A stretch of DNA of 64,000 nt, taken from assembly GCA_024763245.1 (NCBI GenBank), contig JANTFW010000001.1, positions 1-64,000 on the forward strand, given 5' to 3'. Under the pieces are notes generated by a model. The model was not told the DNA's origin. It saw nothing but the letters and a program-made list of their open reading frames with translations, and ran no database searches. Positions 11,917 to 21,958 of this stretch are shown here, one piece after another (within the stretch, counting starts at the first letter, position 1; each line of letters starts with the position of its first letter). The translations under genes were made by a program, and so were the position numbers. The DNA comes from Flavobacteriaceae bacterium (GTDB taxonomy: Bacteria; Bacteroidota; Bacteroidia; Flavobacteriales; Flavobacteriaceae).

Positions 11917-12852
11917 ATGAAAGTAACTGTTGTAGGTGCCGGTAGTGTTGGAGCTACTTGTGCTGATGTACTCGCTCAAAAAGACATAGCAAAAGAAGTC
12001 GTTTTGCTGGACATTAAAGAAAATTACGCAGAAGGAAAAGCCCTTGATATATGGGAATCTTCTGCTGTAAACTACTATGATACACGTGTTGTTGGTTCTA
12101 CCAATGATTATAGTAAAACTGCCGGATCAGATGTTGTGGTAATCACCTCGGGAATTCCTAGAAAACCGGGAATGTCACGTGATGACTTGATTTCTACCAA
12201 TGCAAAAATCGTAAAATCTGTAACGGAGCAAGTGGTTGAGAACTCGCCCAATGCCATTGTTATTATTGTTTCTAACCCATTGGATGTAATGACTTATGCC
12301 GCTTATCTAACGGCTAAAAAACCGGCAACAAAAGTGTTTGGTATGGCAGGCGTGTTAGACACAGCTCGTTTCCGTGCTTTTTTAGCCACTGAATTAGATT
12401 GCTCACCCAAAGACATTCAAGCCTTATTACTAGGTGGACATGGTGATACTATGGTTCCACTTCCACGATACACAACTGTTGGAGGTATTCCTGTAACGGA
12501 ATTACTTGACAAAGAAACCATAGACCGTATTGTACAACGTACTAAAAAAGGAGGAGGCGAAATTGTGAACCTTTTAGGGACTTCCGGATGGTATGCACCC
12601 GGAGCTGCAGCTGCACAAATGGTAGAAGCCATATTAAAAGATTCAAAACGTATTTTCCCTGTTTGTACCATGTTAAACGGAGAATATGGTATGGAAAACA
12701 TAGCTTTAGGGGTGCCTGTTAAATTAGGTAAAAATGGTATTGAACAAGTTATTGAACTAAAACTAAATGATGAAGAAATGAATTTGATGAAAGAATCTGC
12801 CGTTCATGTAAGAGGGGTAATGAAGGTTTTAGATGATATGAACTTATTCTAG
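11917..12852 (+). CDS. mdh: Malate dehydrogenase
   Basis: MKVTVVGAGSVGATCADVLA Rossmann motif; GIPRKPGMSRDDL; LLGGHGDTMVPL. Confidence 0.97.
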   Translation: MKVTVVGAGSVGATCADVLAQKDIAKEVVLLDIKENYAEGKALDIWESSAVNYYDTRVVGSTNDYSKTAGSDVVVITSGIPRKPGMSRDDLISTNAKIVKSVTEQVVENSPNAIVIIVSNPLDVMTYAAYLTAKKPATKVFGMAGVLDTARFRAFLATELDCSPKDIQALLLGGHGDTMVPLPRYTTVGGIPVTELLDKETIDRIVQRTKKGGGEIVNLLGTSGWYAPGAAAAQMVEAILKDSKRIFPVCTMLNGEYGMENIALGVPVKLGKNGIEQVIELKLNDEEMNLMKESAVHVRGVMKVLDDMNLF

Positions 12853-12876
12853 TTTAAACAGAATAACAATTTAATT

Positions 12877-12906
12877 AAGGCTACTTTTTTGGTAGCCTTT
12901 TTTTTG
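12877..12906 (+). terminator. Intrinsic terminator after mdh
   Basis: AAGGCTAC-TTTTTT-GGTAGCCTTTTTTTT. Confidence 0.85.
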
Positions 12907-12928
12907 TAGTATAGAATAAAAAAATAGG

Positions 12929-13939
12929 TTAATTGTCTCCGATAATATTAACCTCCATTTCTAAAGAAATAAAAAAATTCTTTTTAACTTCATTCTGAAT
13001 ATAGTGAGCAAGCGCTAAAATCTCTGCACCGGTAGCATTACCATAATTAACCAATACCAAGGCCTGATTTTTATGAACTCCGGCATCCCCTACTCTATAT
13101 CCTTTTAGCCCACATTGGTCGATTAGCCACCCTGCTGCAATTTTCACCCATTCCGGTTTCCCATTTACCGGATAATTCGGAATTGAAGAGTGTTTTTTTA
13201 CAAGCTTTTCAAAATCATCTTTTGGAATAACCGGATTCTTAAAAAAGCTACCACTATTCCCGATTTTTTTAGGATCAGGTAATTTTCCCGACCGAATAGT
13301 CATTACTGCATCGGCAATAGCCTTAATACTTTTATCTTTGGTCAACATAGCCCGAATAGCTCCATACGAATCATTTATATTATGATGTGTGTGTGTTAAG
13401 CGAAAAACAACACTGGTTAGTATTAATTTACCGGCATATTCGGATTTAAAAATAGAGCTACGATACCCAAACTTACAATCTTCATTAGTGAAAACCATTT
13501 CTTCTCCAGATGCAATGGCTACCGCCTTGACATGGTCAATCGTATCTTTAACTTCTACACCATAAGCTCCAATATTTTGAATAGGAGATGTCCCTACATT
13601 ACCGGGAATCAATGCCAAGTTTTCAACACCCCCATAATTATGGTCGACACACCACATCACAAATTCATGCCAATTTTCTCCGGCTTGTACCTCGACATAA
13701 ACAAATTTCTCGTCCTTATTTATAACCGTAATGCCCTTGGTAGCCATATGTACCACCAATTTTTTGATAGGTTTAACCAACAACATATTACTTCCTCCAC
13801 CTAGTAGAAATAAATCTTTTTCTCCTTGTAGCAATACGTCTAGTTGTTCCAAATCATTGATTTCAACAAATCGTTCTGCTGGTACATCAATACCAAATGT
13901 ATTGTATTTTTTTAATGATATGTTATATTGATATTCGAT
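12929..13939 (-). CDS. murB: UDP-N-acetylenolpyruvoylglucosamine reductase; proposed non-canonical start (ATC at 13939-13937 or nearby)
   Basis: LFLLGGGSNMLL, GIPGNVGT-type motif (LALIPGNVGTSPIQNIGAYGVEVKD), GNSGSFFKNP. Conserved N-terminus NISLKKYNTFGIDVPAERFVEI lies upstream of the listed TTG start at 13852. Confidence 0.92.
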   Translation of the reverse strand: MEYQYNISLKKYNTFGIDVPAERFVEINDLEQLDVLLQGEKDLFLLGGGSNMLLVKPIKKLVVHMATKGITVINKDEKFVYVEVQAGENWHEFVMWCVDHNYGGVENLALIPGNVGTSPIQNIGAYGVEVKDTIDHVKAVAIASGEEMVFTNEDCKFGYRSSIFKSEYAGKLILTSVVFRLTHTHHNINDSYGAIRAMLTKDKSIKAIADAVMTIRSGKLPDPKKIGNSGSFFKNPVIPKDDFEKLVKKHSSIPNYPVNGKPEWVKIAAGWLIDQCGLKGYRVGDAGVHKNQALVLVNYGNATGAEILALAHYIQNEVKKNFFISLEMEVNIIGDN

Positions 13940-13942
13940 AGC

Positions 13943-15136
13943 CTATTTCTGTTTATATAAACGCAATGCTTTTTTAATAATTTCAATAGAACGAATCAAA
14001 TCTTCCTTTTTTAAAACATAGGCAATTCGGACTTGGTTATTACCCATGCCTTCTGAAGAGTAAAACCCACTTGCCGGTGCAACCATTACCGTTTCATTAT
14101 CAGCCTCAAATGATTCTAAAAGCCATTGGGCAAAATCATCTGTATCTGTAACGGGCAGTTCCGCAACGCAATAAAAGGCACCTTTGGGACTTGACACTTT
14201 CACACCATCTATTTTTTGCAACTCTCTAATTAAAACATTTCTACGCTCTTGATATTCCGCATTAACGGCTTCAAAGTAAGAATCCGGCGTTTCGAGTGCA
14301 GCTTCGCTGGCAATTTGAGCATAGGTTGGCGGGCTCAAACGAGCTTGAGCAAATTTTAAGGCAGTTGCCATAAATTTTTTATTTTTTGATACGATGCATC
14401 CAATACGCGCCCCACACATACTATAACGTTTAGAAACAGAATCAATCATAATTGCATGTTCTTCCAGATTCTCTTCTTGCATAACAGAATAATGGGTCAA
14501 TCCGTCATAGACAAATTCACGATAGACCTCATCTGCTATCAAAAACAAATCATATTGTAATACCAATGCTCTCAATTGTTGAATCTCTTCTTTTGAATAA
14601 AGATATCCGGTTGGGTTGCCGGGATTACAAATAAGGATGGCTTTGGTTTTATCCGTAATTAAAGACTCGAATTTTTCTATAGGTGGTAAAGCAAAAGCGT
14701 TATCTATGGAGGAAACAACCGGCACAACCTTAACACCATTAGCAGTGGCAAACCCATTATAATTGGCATAAAAGGGTTCAGGAATAATAATCTCATCGCC
14801 AACATCAGTTATACTACCCATTGTAAAGGATAGTGCTTCGGAGCCTCCTGTTGTAATCAAAATATCATTATAATTCACATCAATTTCATGCTTTTTATAA
14901 TAGCTAGACAGTTTTGCTCGATATTCCTCTGAGCCTTCTGAACGGCTATATGACAAGACTTGAATAGTATTATGCTTAACCGCATCAAGGGCTACCTGAG
15001 GCGTTTTAATATCGGGTTGCCCTATATTGAGATGGTATACTTTTACCCCTCTTTTTTTTGCCTCTTCGGCAAAAGGAACTAATTTTCTAATGGGAGATTC
15101 AGGCATTACTAAACCTTTATTCGAAACACTTGGCAT
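13943..15136 (-). CDS. Pyridoxal-phosphate aminotransferase, class I/II
   Basis: NPGNPTGYLYSKEEI, DSVSKRYSMCGARIG. Likely start MPSVSNKGLVMPESPIRKL at 15136. Confidence 0.93.
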   Translation of the reverse strand: MPSVSNKGLVMPESPIRKLVPFAEEAKKRGVKVYHLNIGQPDIKTPQVALDAVKHNTIQVLSYSRSEGSEEYRAKLSSYYKKHEIDVNYNDILITTGGSEALSFTMGSITDVGDEIIIPEPFYANYNGFATANGVKVVPVVSSIDNAFALPPIEKFESLITDKTKAILICNPGNPTGYLYSKEEIQQLRALVLQYDLFLIADEVYREFVYDGLTHYSVMQEENLEEHAIMIDSVSKRYSMCGARIGCIVSKNKKFMATALKFAQARLSPPTYAQIASEAALETPDSYFEAVNAEYQERRNVLIRELQKIDGVKVSSPKGAFYCVAELPVTDTDDFAQWLLESFEADNETVMVAPASGFYSSEGMGNNQVRIAYVLKKEDLIRSIEIIKKALRLYKQK

Positions 15137-15276
15137 AACGTTGTATTTAAGACTACAAAATTGCATTTTTTTTCGCAAAAAACATCCTATATCTACAAAT
15201 CCTTTTGTTGTTAATCTTATCTTAAAATAGAGTGGAGGATTATAAAGTGCTTAAAAAATATGTATCTTTAGTCACA

Positions 15277-16614
15277 ATGATTATAGGCCCAAAATATTTT
15301 CTGTTGTTTCTATTTAGCTTTGGCTTCACATCAAGTATGTTATCCCAATCTGAAATGCGATTTATTGGTAAAAACAATAAACAAAAAATACATTTTGAAA
15401 CTAACAATAATCTTATCATTATTCCTATAACGGTAAATGGGAAAAATCTTTCTTTTATCTTAGATTCCGGTGCCAGCAAAACAATTATTTTTAATGTAGC
15501 TTCTAACGATTCCATAATCCTTAATAAGAGTAAGAAAATAAAACTAAGAGGCCTCGGTTCGGGAGAACCTATTGAAGGAATACGCTCTGAAGATAATATT
15601 ATAAAGATCAAAAATATTATGGGTATTCATCAAACCATCTATGTGGTTTTTGATAATAAATTTGATTTATCCTTAAAAATGGGCAAAACCATTCATGGTA
15701 TTATTGGTTATGATTTGTTAAAGAACTTTGTAACAAAAATTGATTATCGTAAAAAACAACTTATTTTTTATAATTCTAAAGACTTTTCACCACCCAACTC
15801 AAAAAAATATAAAAACTTTTCATTACATTTTCATCACAAAAAACCGTATTTAGATGCACTGGTGAATCTATCAGATACTTCGCGGCATTCTACCAAATTA
15901 CTTATTGATAGTGGGAATAGTGATGCACTTTGGCTATTTGAAAACATAGAAGCAGGCATAACCACTCAAAATAATTTTTTTATCGATCATATGGGTGATG
16001 GATTGAGCGGTAGTATTGATGGCAAAAGAAGTAAAATAAAATCCTTTAAGATCGGGAGTTTTATTTTTAATAACCCTACGGTTGCTTTTCTGGATTCAAC
16101 AGCCACTTCTTATGCTAGATCCTATGAAGACAGAGATGGGAGTATCGGCTCAAGAATTCTTAATCGATTTACTGTTTATCTGGATTATCCACACCAAAGA
16201 ATATACTTAAAGAAAACTAAGAGTTTTGATAAAGAATTCAAATATAATCGGGCCGGAATAGAACTGATGTATGCCGGAAAAACACTTGTGAAAGAAAATA
16301 ATATAGTCAATAAAACCATACTTGGCAATCAACAATTTGAAGAACGAACTTCCATACGGTTTGAAATTGATTACAAATACAGTTTTAAGCCCATTTATGC
16401 CATTTATAAAATCCGTCCGGGCTCTCCGGCAGAACAAATAGGGCTACAAGTTAATGATATCATCAGCGAAATAAATGGCAAACCGGCATACGAATACAAA
16501 CTACAGGAGATAAGAAACCTCTTCTACGACGATGTCGGAACACCTATAAAATTTAAAATAAATCGCAAAAATACTGTCCTTTTTTACCAAGTACGTTTGG
16601 TCAAACCTTTATGA
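15277..16614 (+). CDS. Retropepsin-like aspartyl protease with C-terminal PDZ domain
   Basis: Two DSG motifs (FILDSGASKTII, KLLIDSGNSDALW); PDZ-like IRPGSPAEQIGLQVNDIISEINGKP. ATG at 15277 preferred. Confidence 0.85.
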   Translation: MIIGPKYFLLFLFSFGFTSSMLSQSEMRFIGKNNKQKIHFETNNNLIIIPITVNGKNLSFILDSGASKTIIFNVASNDSIILNKSKKIKLRGLGSGEPIEGIRSEDNIIKIKNIMGIHQTIYVVFDNKFDLSLKMGKTIHGIIGYDLLKNFVTKIDYRKKQLIFYNSKDFSPPNSKKYKNFSLHFHHKKPYLDALVNLSDTSRHSTKLLIDSGNSDALWLFENIEAGITTQNNFFIDHMGDGLSGSIDGKRSKIKSFKIGSFIFNNPTVAFLDSTATSYARSYEDRDGSIGSRILNRFTVYLDYPHQRIYLKKTKSFDKEFKYNRAGIELMYAGKTLVKENNIVNKTILGNQQFEERTSIRFEIDYKYSFKPIYAIYKIRPGSPAEQIGLQVNDIISEINGKPAYEYKLQEIRNLFYDDVGTPIKFKINRKNTVLFYQVRLVKPL

Positions 16615-16636
16615 GCTACATTGAAGTAAATATTGC

Positions 16637-18028
16637 TTATAGATTCTTTAAGAAGTCATACAATAACCGAACTCCGGCACCCGTTGCACCTTTACCATTA
16701 TACGAATCTTGTGCCTCTAAAAAAGCAGGACCGGCAATATCAATGTGAATATAAGGATACTTGACAAAATGTTCTAGAAATTTTCCCGCTGTAATCATAC
16801 CCGCATTAGCCCCTCCAAGGTTTTTCATATCGGCAATATCTGATTTTAAATCCTCTTTCCACTCCTCCCAAAAAGGAAAACGAAATACTCTATCATGTGT
16901 TTTAAGTCCGGACTCATATAGTTTTCTAAAATAACTATCCTTTGCATTACCCATGCTTATAGAGGTTCTAGTCCCTAAAGCTCTAACGGCTGCACCGGTT
17001 AATGTAGCTGCATCAATCACTAATTCGGGCTTGTATTTATTAGAATAAGCCAAAGCATCGGCTAAAATCATTCTGCCTTCGGCGTCAGTATTTAAGACTT
17101 CAACCGTTGTTCCGTCAAACATACGTACTACATCACCCGGTGCGTAAGCTGTTTTTCCGGGACGGTTATCTGTTGCTGGTATTAAACCTATAACATAAAC
17201 CGGAATTTGATTTTTGGCAAGCGCATCAATTGTGGCAGCCATAGCTGCAGCACCTCCCATATCACTCTTCATCAAGTCCATAGAGTGTGGTGTAGGTTTT
17301 AAACTAAGGCCACCCGTATCATAAACTACACCTTTACCGACTAAAACTATAGGTTTTTTGTTTTTGGCATTTTTGGGTTTGTATTCAATTATGGTAAAAG
17401 TAGGCGGTTGTTCCGACCCTTGATTTACCGCTAATAGCCCACCCATTTTCAGCGATTCAATCTTCTTTTTTTCTAAGACCGTTACGTTATAATCAGATGC
17501 TTTCCCTTTGGCAACAATCTCTTTAGACAATTGGGTAGCGTTCATATAAGAAACCGGCTCATTAACCATATCTCTTGCCCAAAATACAGATGCAACTAAT
17601 TCTTCCAATTCGTTTAAGGCGTTTTTAGTTACAGCACCATGAATTTTGATTTCTTGTAATTTGTTCTTTTTCTCCTTAGCCGCCTTAAAATATTTTAAAA
17701 ACTGGTAATTTGACAACAACAAACCTTCAAGTAAAGCGAGTGTCTTAGCTTCATCATCACCGGAAACGTGTAAGTTCTTTTCATTTTTTACAAAATCTAA
17801 AATGGTAAAACCATGTTTTCTGCAATCATCTAAGTTTGCCTTATTGGTATTAATAACAAATAAGAATCCGGAAATTGATTTTACATACTGTAAAGGTGTA
17901 GAATCCCACGATTTTTTGAAATACGCATACCTTTCCGGTGAAATTAAATCTTTTAATCCGGTAATATCCTCTGCTAGAAAGACTATATTTGTAACTTTCG
18001 AAATAGACTTTGTTAAAGTAAGTTTCAT
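16637..18028 (-). CDS. pepA: Leucyl aminopeptidase (M17)
   Basis: VGKGVVYDTGGLSLKP, NTDAEGRMILADALAY. Confidence 0.95.
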   Translation of the reverse strand: MKLTLTKSISKVTNIVFLAEDITGLKDLISPERYAYFKKSWDSTPLQYVKSISGFLFVINTNKANLDDCRKHGFTILDFVKNEKNLHVSGDDEAKTLALLEGLLLSNYQFLKYFKAAKEKKNKLQEIKIHGAVTKNALNELEELVASVFWARDMVNEPVSYMNATQLSKEIVAKGKASDYNVTVLEKKKIESLKMGGLLAVNQGSEQPPTFTIIEYKPKNAKNKKPIVLVGKGVVYDTGGLSLKPTPHSMDLMKSDMGGAAAMAATIDALAKNQIPVYVIGLIPATDNRPGKTAYAPGDVVRMFDGTTVEVLNTDAEGRMILADALAYSNKYKPELVIDAATLTGAAVRALGTRTSISMGNAKDSYFRKLYESGLKTHDRVFRFPFWEEWKEDLKSDIADMKNLGGANAGMITAGKFLEHFVKYPYIHIDIAGPAFLEAQDSYNGKGATGAGVRLLYDFLKNL

Positions 18029-18181
18029 ATGATTGATTTTTATAGATACAAAGGTCGTAAAGTTTTTCTAATTTTTTGTTTAATTATCGACTTGTTTTTA
18101 ACAATGTCACACAGAATTAACAATAATTAAAAAATTTTCAAGATATGGTTCTTAGCACTATACTTAATAACTAGAATAATT

Positions 18182-18658
18182 ATGGCAAATCAAGAGATTG
18201 AACGAAAATTTTTAGTCAAGGGCAATTTTAAACAATATGCTACTAAAAAAACAAAGATCGTCCAAGGTTTTCTATCCTCAGTGCCGGAAAGAACAGTTAG
18301 AGTACGGATAAAAGACAACCAAGGTTTCTTAACCATCAAAGGAATTGGAAATAAAAACGGTATCACACGATTTGAATTTGAAAAAGAAATAAGTCTGAAA
18401 GATGCACAAGATTTACTACAGATTTGTGAGCCGGAACGTATTCATAAAATACGCTATATTGTTCCCACATCAAACGACTTGTTCTTTGAAGTAGACGAAT
18501 TTCTTGGTGATAATCAAGGACTAATTGTCGCTGAAATAGAATTGCCTTCGGAGGACAGCTGGTTTGAGAAACCGACATGGTTAGGCGAAGAAGTTACACA
18601 AGATTTGCGCTATTACAACTCAGTCTTGATTAAAAAACCTTATAAAGAGTGGAAATAA
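18182..18658 (+). CDS. CYTH domain protein
   Basis: N-terminal EIERKFLVKG and alternating charged CYTH motifs. Confidence 0.92.
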   Translation: MANQEIERKFLVKGNFKQYATKKTKIVQGFLSSVPERTVRVRIKDNQGFLTIKGIGNKNGITRFEFEKEISLKDAQDLLQICEPERIHKIRYIVPTSNDLFFEVDEFLGDNQGLIVAEIELPSEDSWFEKPTWLGEEVTQDLRYYNSVLIKKPYKEWK

Positions 18659-18791
18659 ACAGTATACTTATACTTTTTAATCTATATAATAAAGCCCTTT
18701 TTTTCAAAAGTACTTTTCAAAAATCATCATAAAAAACTACCTTTGTAAGCGATTGAAATTCTTTCAATCTGTCTTGAATATTTTCATACCT

Positions 18792-20954
18792 ATGAAAAAA
18801 GTTATCTTTCTACTTCTGTTATTTATTGGGTTAGAATCTATCCTTGCACAACACGCAAACCCCGATACCATTCAAGCTTATTATTATGAGCAACCTATTA
18901 AATTGGATGGAAATCTCGATGAATCCTGTTGGTCACAAGCAACACCTATTACTCATTTTACGCAAAGAGAGCAAAATGAAGGACAACCTGCCACCGAACA
19001 AACAAAAATCGCCGTAGTTTACACTACAAACAAGCTCTATTTTGGTATTTGGTGTTATGATAGTCAACCCGATAAAATAGCCGCGCAACAAATGAAAAGA
19101 GACTTTAGTTGGGGAAGTGATGATAATATTGAATTGATGATTAGCCCTTTTAATGATAATCGTAGTGGCTATCTCTTTGTAACCAACCCCAATGGCGCCC
19201 TTGCGGATGTATTGGTAGGCAATGAGGGACAAGAATGGAATAAAGACTGGAACGGTGTTTGGGATGTCAAAGTTACTCGTAACCAACAAGGATGGTTTGC
19301 CGAAGTGATGATTCCATTTAGCACCTTAAAGTTTACATCTGATAAAGCCCAAACTTGGGGTATCAATTTTGAAAGAAATATTCGCCGAAAAAAAGAACAA
19401 ATAATGTGGCAAGGTTGGTCCCGAAGTTTCGAACTTGAAAACATCTCACAAGGAGGACATCTCACCGGTCTCAATACGATTAAACAAGGTAAAAAGATAG
19501 CGCTAATGCCTTATGTTTTAGGCGGTGTAGAATTTGAGAAAAGCATCGTACGGCACACTAAAAAGATTGGTGGAGAAATTAATTTTGATATCACCCCAAC
19601 ACTAAAACTAAATCTTACTGCCAATACAGATTTTGCTCAGGTTGAGTCGGATCGTAAACAAATTAATCTGTCTCGCTTTTCTTTATTTTACCCTGAAAAA
19701 AGACAATTTTTTCTGGAGGGAAAAAATTATTTTGACATGAATCTTGGAAGCACAAAACTATTTCACAGTAGAACTATTGGAATAGACCGGCAAACTGTAA
19801 TTCCTATTATTGGCGGAATGCGTTTTTTTGGTAAATTAAATAAAACCAATTTAGGTATAATGTCCATTCAAACGAAGCGCAAAGAGAATATTCCTTCAAC
19901 AAACTACGCCGTAATCAAAGTAAATCAAGATATCTTTAACAAATCAAGTATTGGTTTCATTGCCACACAAAAACTCAGCAAAGGGTATAACAATCGTGTT
20001 TTTGGCAGTACTTTTAATTATTCTACTTCAAAACTATTTGGTGATAAAAACCTGAAAATTGGTGGCGGATTGGCGTTGAGTGACACACATTCCAATACAA
20101 TGTATAATACACTAAACAAAAAAATACAAGATCAACTCGCCTACAACTTCTTTGTAAGTTACCCCAATGATTGGATAGAATATGATTTGTCCTTTACCTC
20201 TGTAGCTCCAGATTTTAAACCGGATATGGGATATACTAGACGTAAGAATTATCAGATGTTTTATACCGAATTACAATTTAATCCCAGGTTTAAAAAACTT
20301 CCCTTTTTCCGAAACCTTGTTTTTAAACCTATCGACATCAACTACTATATAAACGAACAAACCAAGGAAACCGAATCTATTTTTTACGAATGGAGACCCT
20401 TAGGTTTTGTAACAAAAAGTGGTGAGTTTTTTGAATTTAACATCCAACATATCTATGACAATCCTGTTGATGATTTCGAGCTTATAGATGGTGTATATAT
20501 TCCGTCAGGTTCGTATTGGGATAATCGTTTTGAATGGCAATTTAGCAGTTTTAGAGGACGAAAAATTGCAATAGACGCCGCCATAAATATTGGTGATTTC
20601 TACACCGGAAAACGACAAGAATATCAGTTCGTTACCAATTTTAACATTAACAAACACCTAAACCTAAGCATAGATTGGCAACACAACTATCTTCAACTAC
20701 CACAAGAGCGTTTCACAACTAATGAATTGGGTGGGCGGATAGACTATGCATTTAATCCTAAGCTATTAACCGGTATTTTTGCCCAATGGAATAATGAAGA
20801 GGAAACCATTTTAGTAAATTATCGTATAAATTGGATTCCAAAAATTGGAAGCTACTTCTATTTCGTAGTCAATCAGGAAGTAGATACCCAAAATGGATTA
20901 TCACTAGAACGAACAACAGTTATCGGTAAATTGATATGGCGATTTACACTCTAA
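18792..20954 (+). CDS. DUF5916 / CBM9-like N-terminal domain outer-membrane protein
   Basis: IKLDGNLDESCWSQATPITHFTQREQNEGQPATEQT; FYPEKRQFFLEGKNYFDM. ATG at 18792 gives a clean signal peptide. Confidence 0.85.
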   Translation: MKKVIFLLLLFIGLESILAQHANPDTIQAYYYEQPIKLDGNLDESCWSQATPITHFTQREQNEGQPATEQTKIAVVYTTNKLYFGIWCYDSQPDKIAAQQMKRDFSWGSDDNIELMISPFNDNRSGYLFVTNPNGALADVLVGNEGQEWNKDWNGVWDVKVTRNQQGWFAEVMIPFSTLKFTSDKAQTWGINFERNIRRKKEQIMWQGWSRSFELENISQGGHLTGLNTIKQGKKIALMPYVLGGVEFEKSIVRHTKKIGGEINFDITPTLKLNLTANTDFAQVESDRKQINLSRFSLFYPEKRQFFLEGKNYFDMNLGSTKLFHSRTIGIDRQTVIPIIGGMRFFGKLNKTNLGIMSIQTKRKENIPSTNYAVIKVNQDIFNKSSIGFIATQKLSKGYNNRVFGSTFNYSTSKLFGDKNLKIGGGLALSDTHSNTMYNTLNKKIQDQLAYNFFVSYPNDWIEYDLSFTSVAPDFKPDMGYTRRKNYQMFYTELQFNPRFKKLPFFRNLVFKPIDINYYINEQTKETESIFYEWRPLGFVTKSGEFFEFNIQHIYDNPVDDFELIDGVYIPSGSYWDNRFEWQFSSFRGRKIAIDAAINIGDFYTGKRQEYQFVTNFNINKHLNLSIDWQHNYLQLPQERFTTNELGGRIDYAFNPKLLTGIFAQWNNEEETILVNYRINWIPKIGSYFYFVVNQEVDTQNGLSLERTTVIGKLIWRFTL

Positions 20955-20975
20955 CCTAAACTCATAACAAGTAAA

Positions 20976-21953
20976 ATGCCACTACTTAAAACCAACAACT
21001 TTTCGCCTATTTTTTTGTTTAGAAATAAACACTTCAATACATTATATCGTTATTTTACGACAAAAATACAAGTCAATTTTCAAAGGCAACGTATATCCAC
21101 CCTTGATGGCGATTTTATTGATTTGGACAGGGCTTCCGTACAATCTAAAAAATGTATAATCGCAATCCACGGGCTAGAAGGAAGCAGTAATTCCAGCTAT
21201 ATAAAATCATTAACTGTAATGGCCAATAAGCAAGGTTATGATGTGATTGCCTTTAACCTTAGAGGTTGTAGTGGTGTACCCAATTTAAACCTAGGCTCGT
21301 ATCACAGTGGGAAAACTAGTGATTTACATGAAGTCATACAATATATTGAAAACCAATACCATTATGACAGTTTATATATAGTGGGTTATAGTCTTGGGGG
21401 GAACCTTACCCTTAAATATATGGGCGAATATGCTCCCAAAATCTCTAGACACATTAAGTCGGCAGTAGCGGTTTCTGCACCTTGTGATTTAAAAGGATCG
21501 GCACAAACCCTAAATAAAAAATCGAACCGGATCTACCAATCTAATTTTTTAAAAACACTCAAAGCTAAAGCACATTATAAACTTAATCAATTTCCTCGAT
21601 CAGGACTTGATGCCCATAGAATAAGTCAAGCAAAAACATTTTACGAATTTGATAATTATTTTACTGCACCTACGCAAGGATTTAAAGATGCCGAAGACTA
21701 TTGGGAAAAATCAAGTAGTAAGAAGTATATCCAACACATTAGCCTCCCTAGCTTGTTAGTCTCAGCTCTAGACGACCCTTTTCTCAACAAAAGTTGTTAC
21801 CCTATTCAAGAAGCTAAAGTATCATCATACTTTAGTTTGCTTACTCCTAAATATGGTGGTCACGTGGGCTTCTATTCATCTTTTAAAAACGATTATTGGT
21901 TAGAAAAAACCATGTTACAGTTTTTAACAGATTCCGAAATTTTAGGTTCTTAG
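20976..21953 (+). CDS. YheT-like alpha/beta hydrolase
   Basis: IHGLEGSSNSSYIKSL, FNLRGCSG, GYSLGGNLTLKYMGE. Confidence 0.88.
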   Translation: MPLLKTNNFSPIFLFRNKHFNTLYRYFTTKIQVNFQRQRISTLDGDFIDLDRASVQSKKCIIAIHGLEGSSNSSYIKSLTVMANKQGYDVIAFNLRGCSGVPNLNLGSYHSGKTSDLHEVIQYIENQYHYDSLYIVGYSLGGNLTLKYMGEYAPKISRHIKSAVAVSAPCDLKGSAQTLNKKSNRIYQSNFLKTLKAKAHYKLNQFPRSGLDAHRISQAKTFYEFDNYFTAPTQGFKDAEDYWEKSSSKKYIQHISLPSLLVSALDDPFLNKSCYPIQEAKVSSYFSLLTPKYGGHVGFYSSFKNDYWLEKTMLQFLTDSEILGS

Positions 21954-21958
21954 CATAC

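Noticed and set aside
12929-13852. murB start at the listed TTG (13852)
   Set aside because: It would remove the conserved NTFG N-terminal motif, which is encoded in frame upstream.
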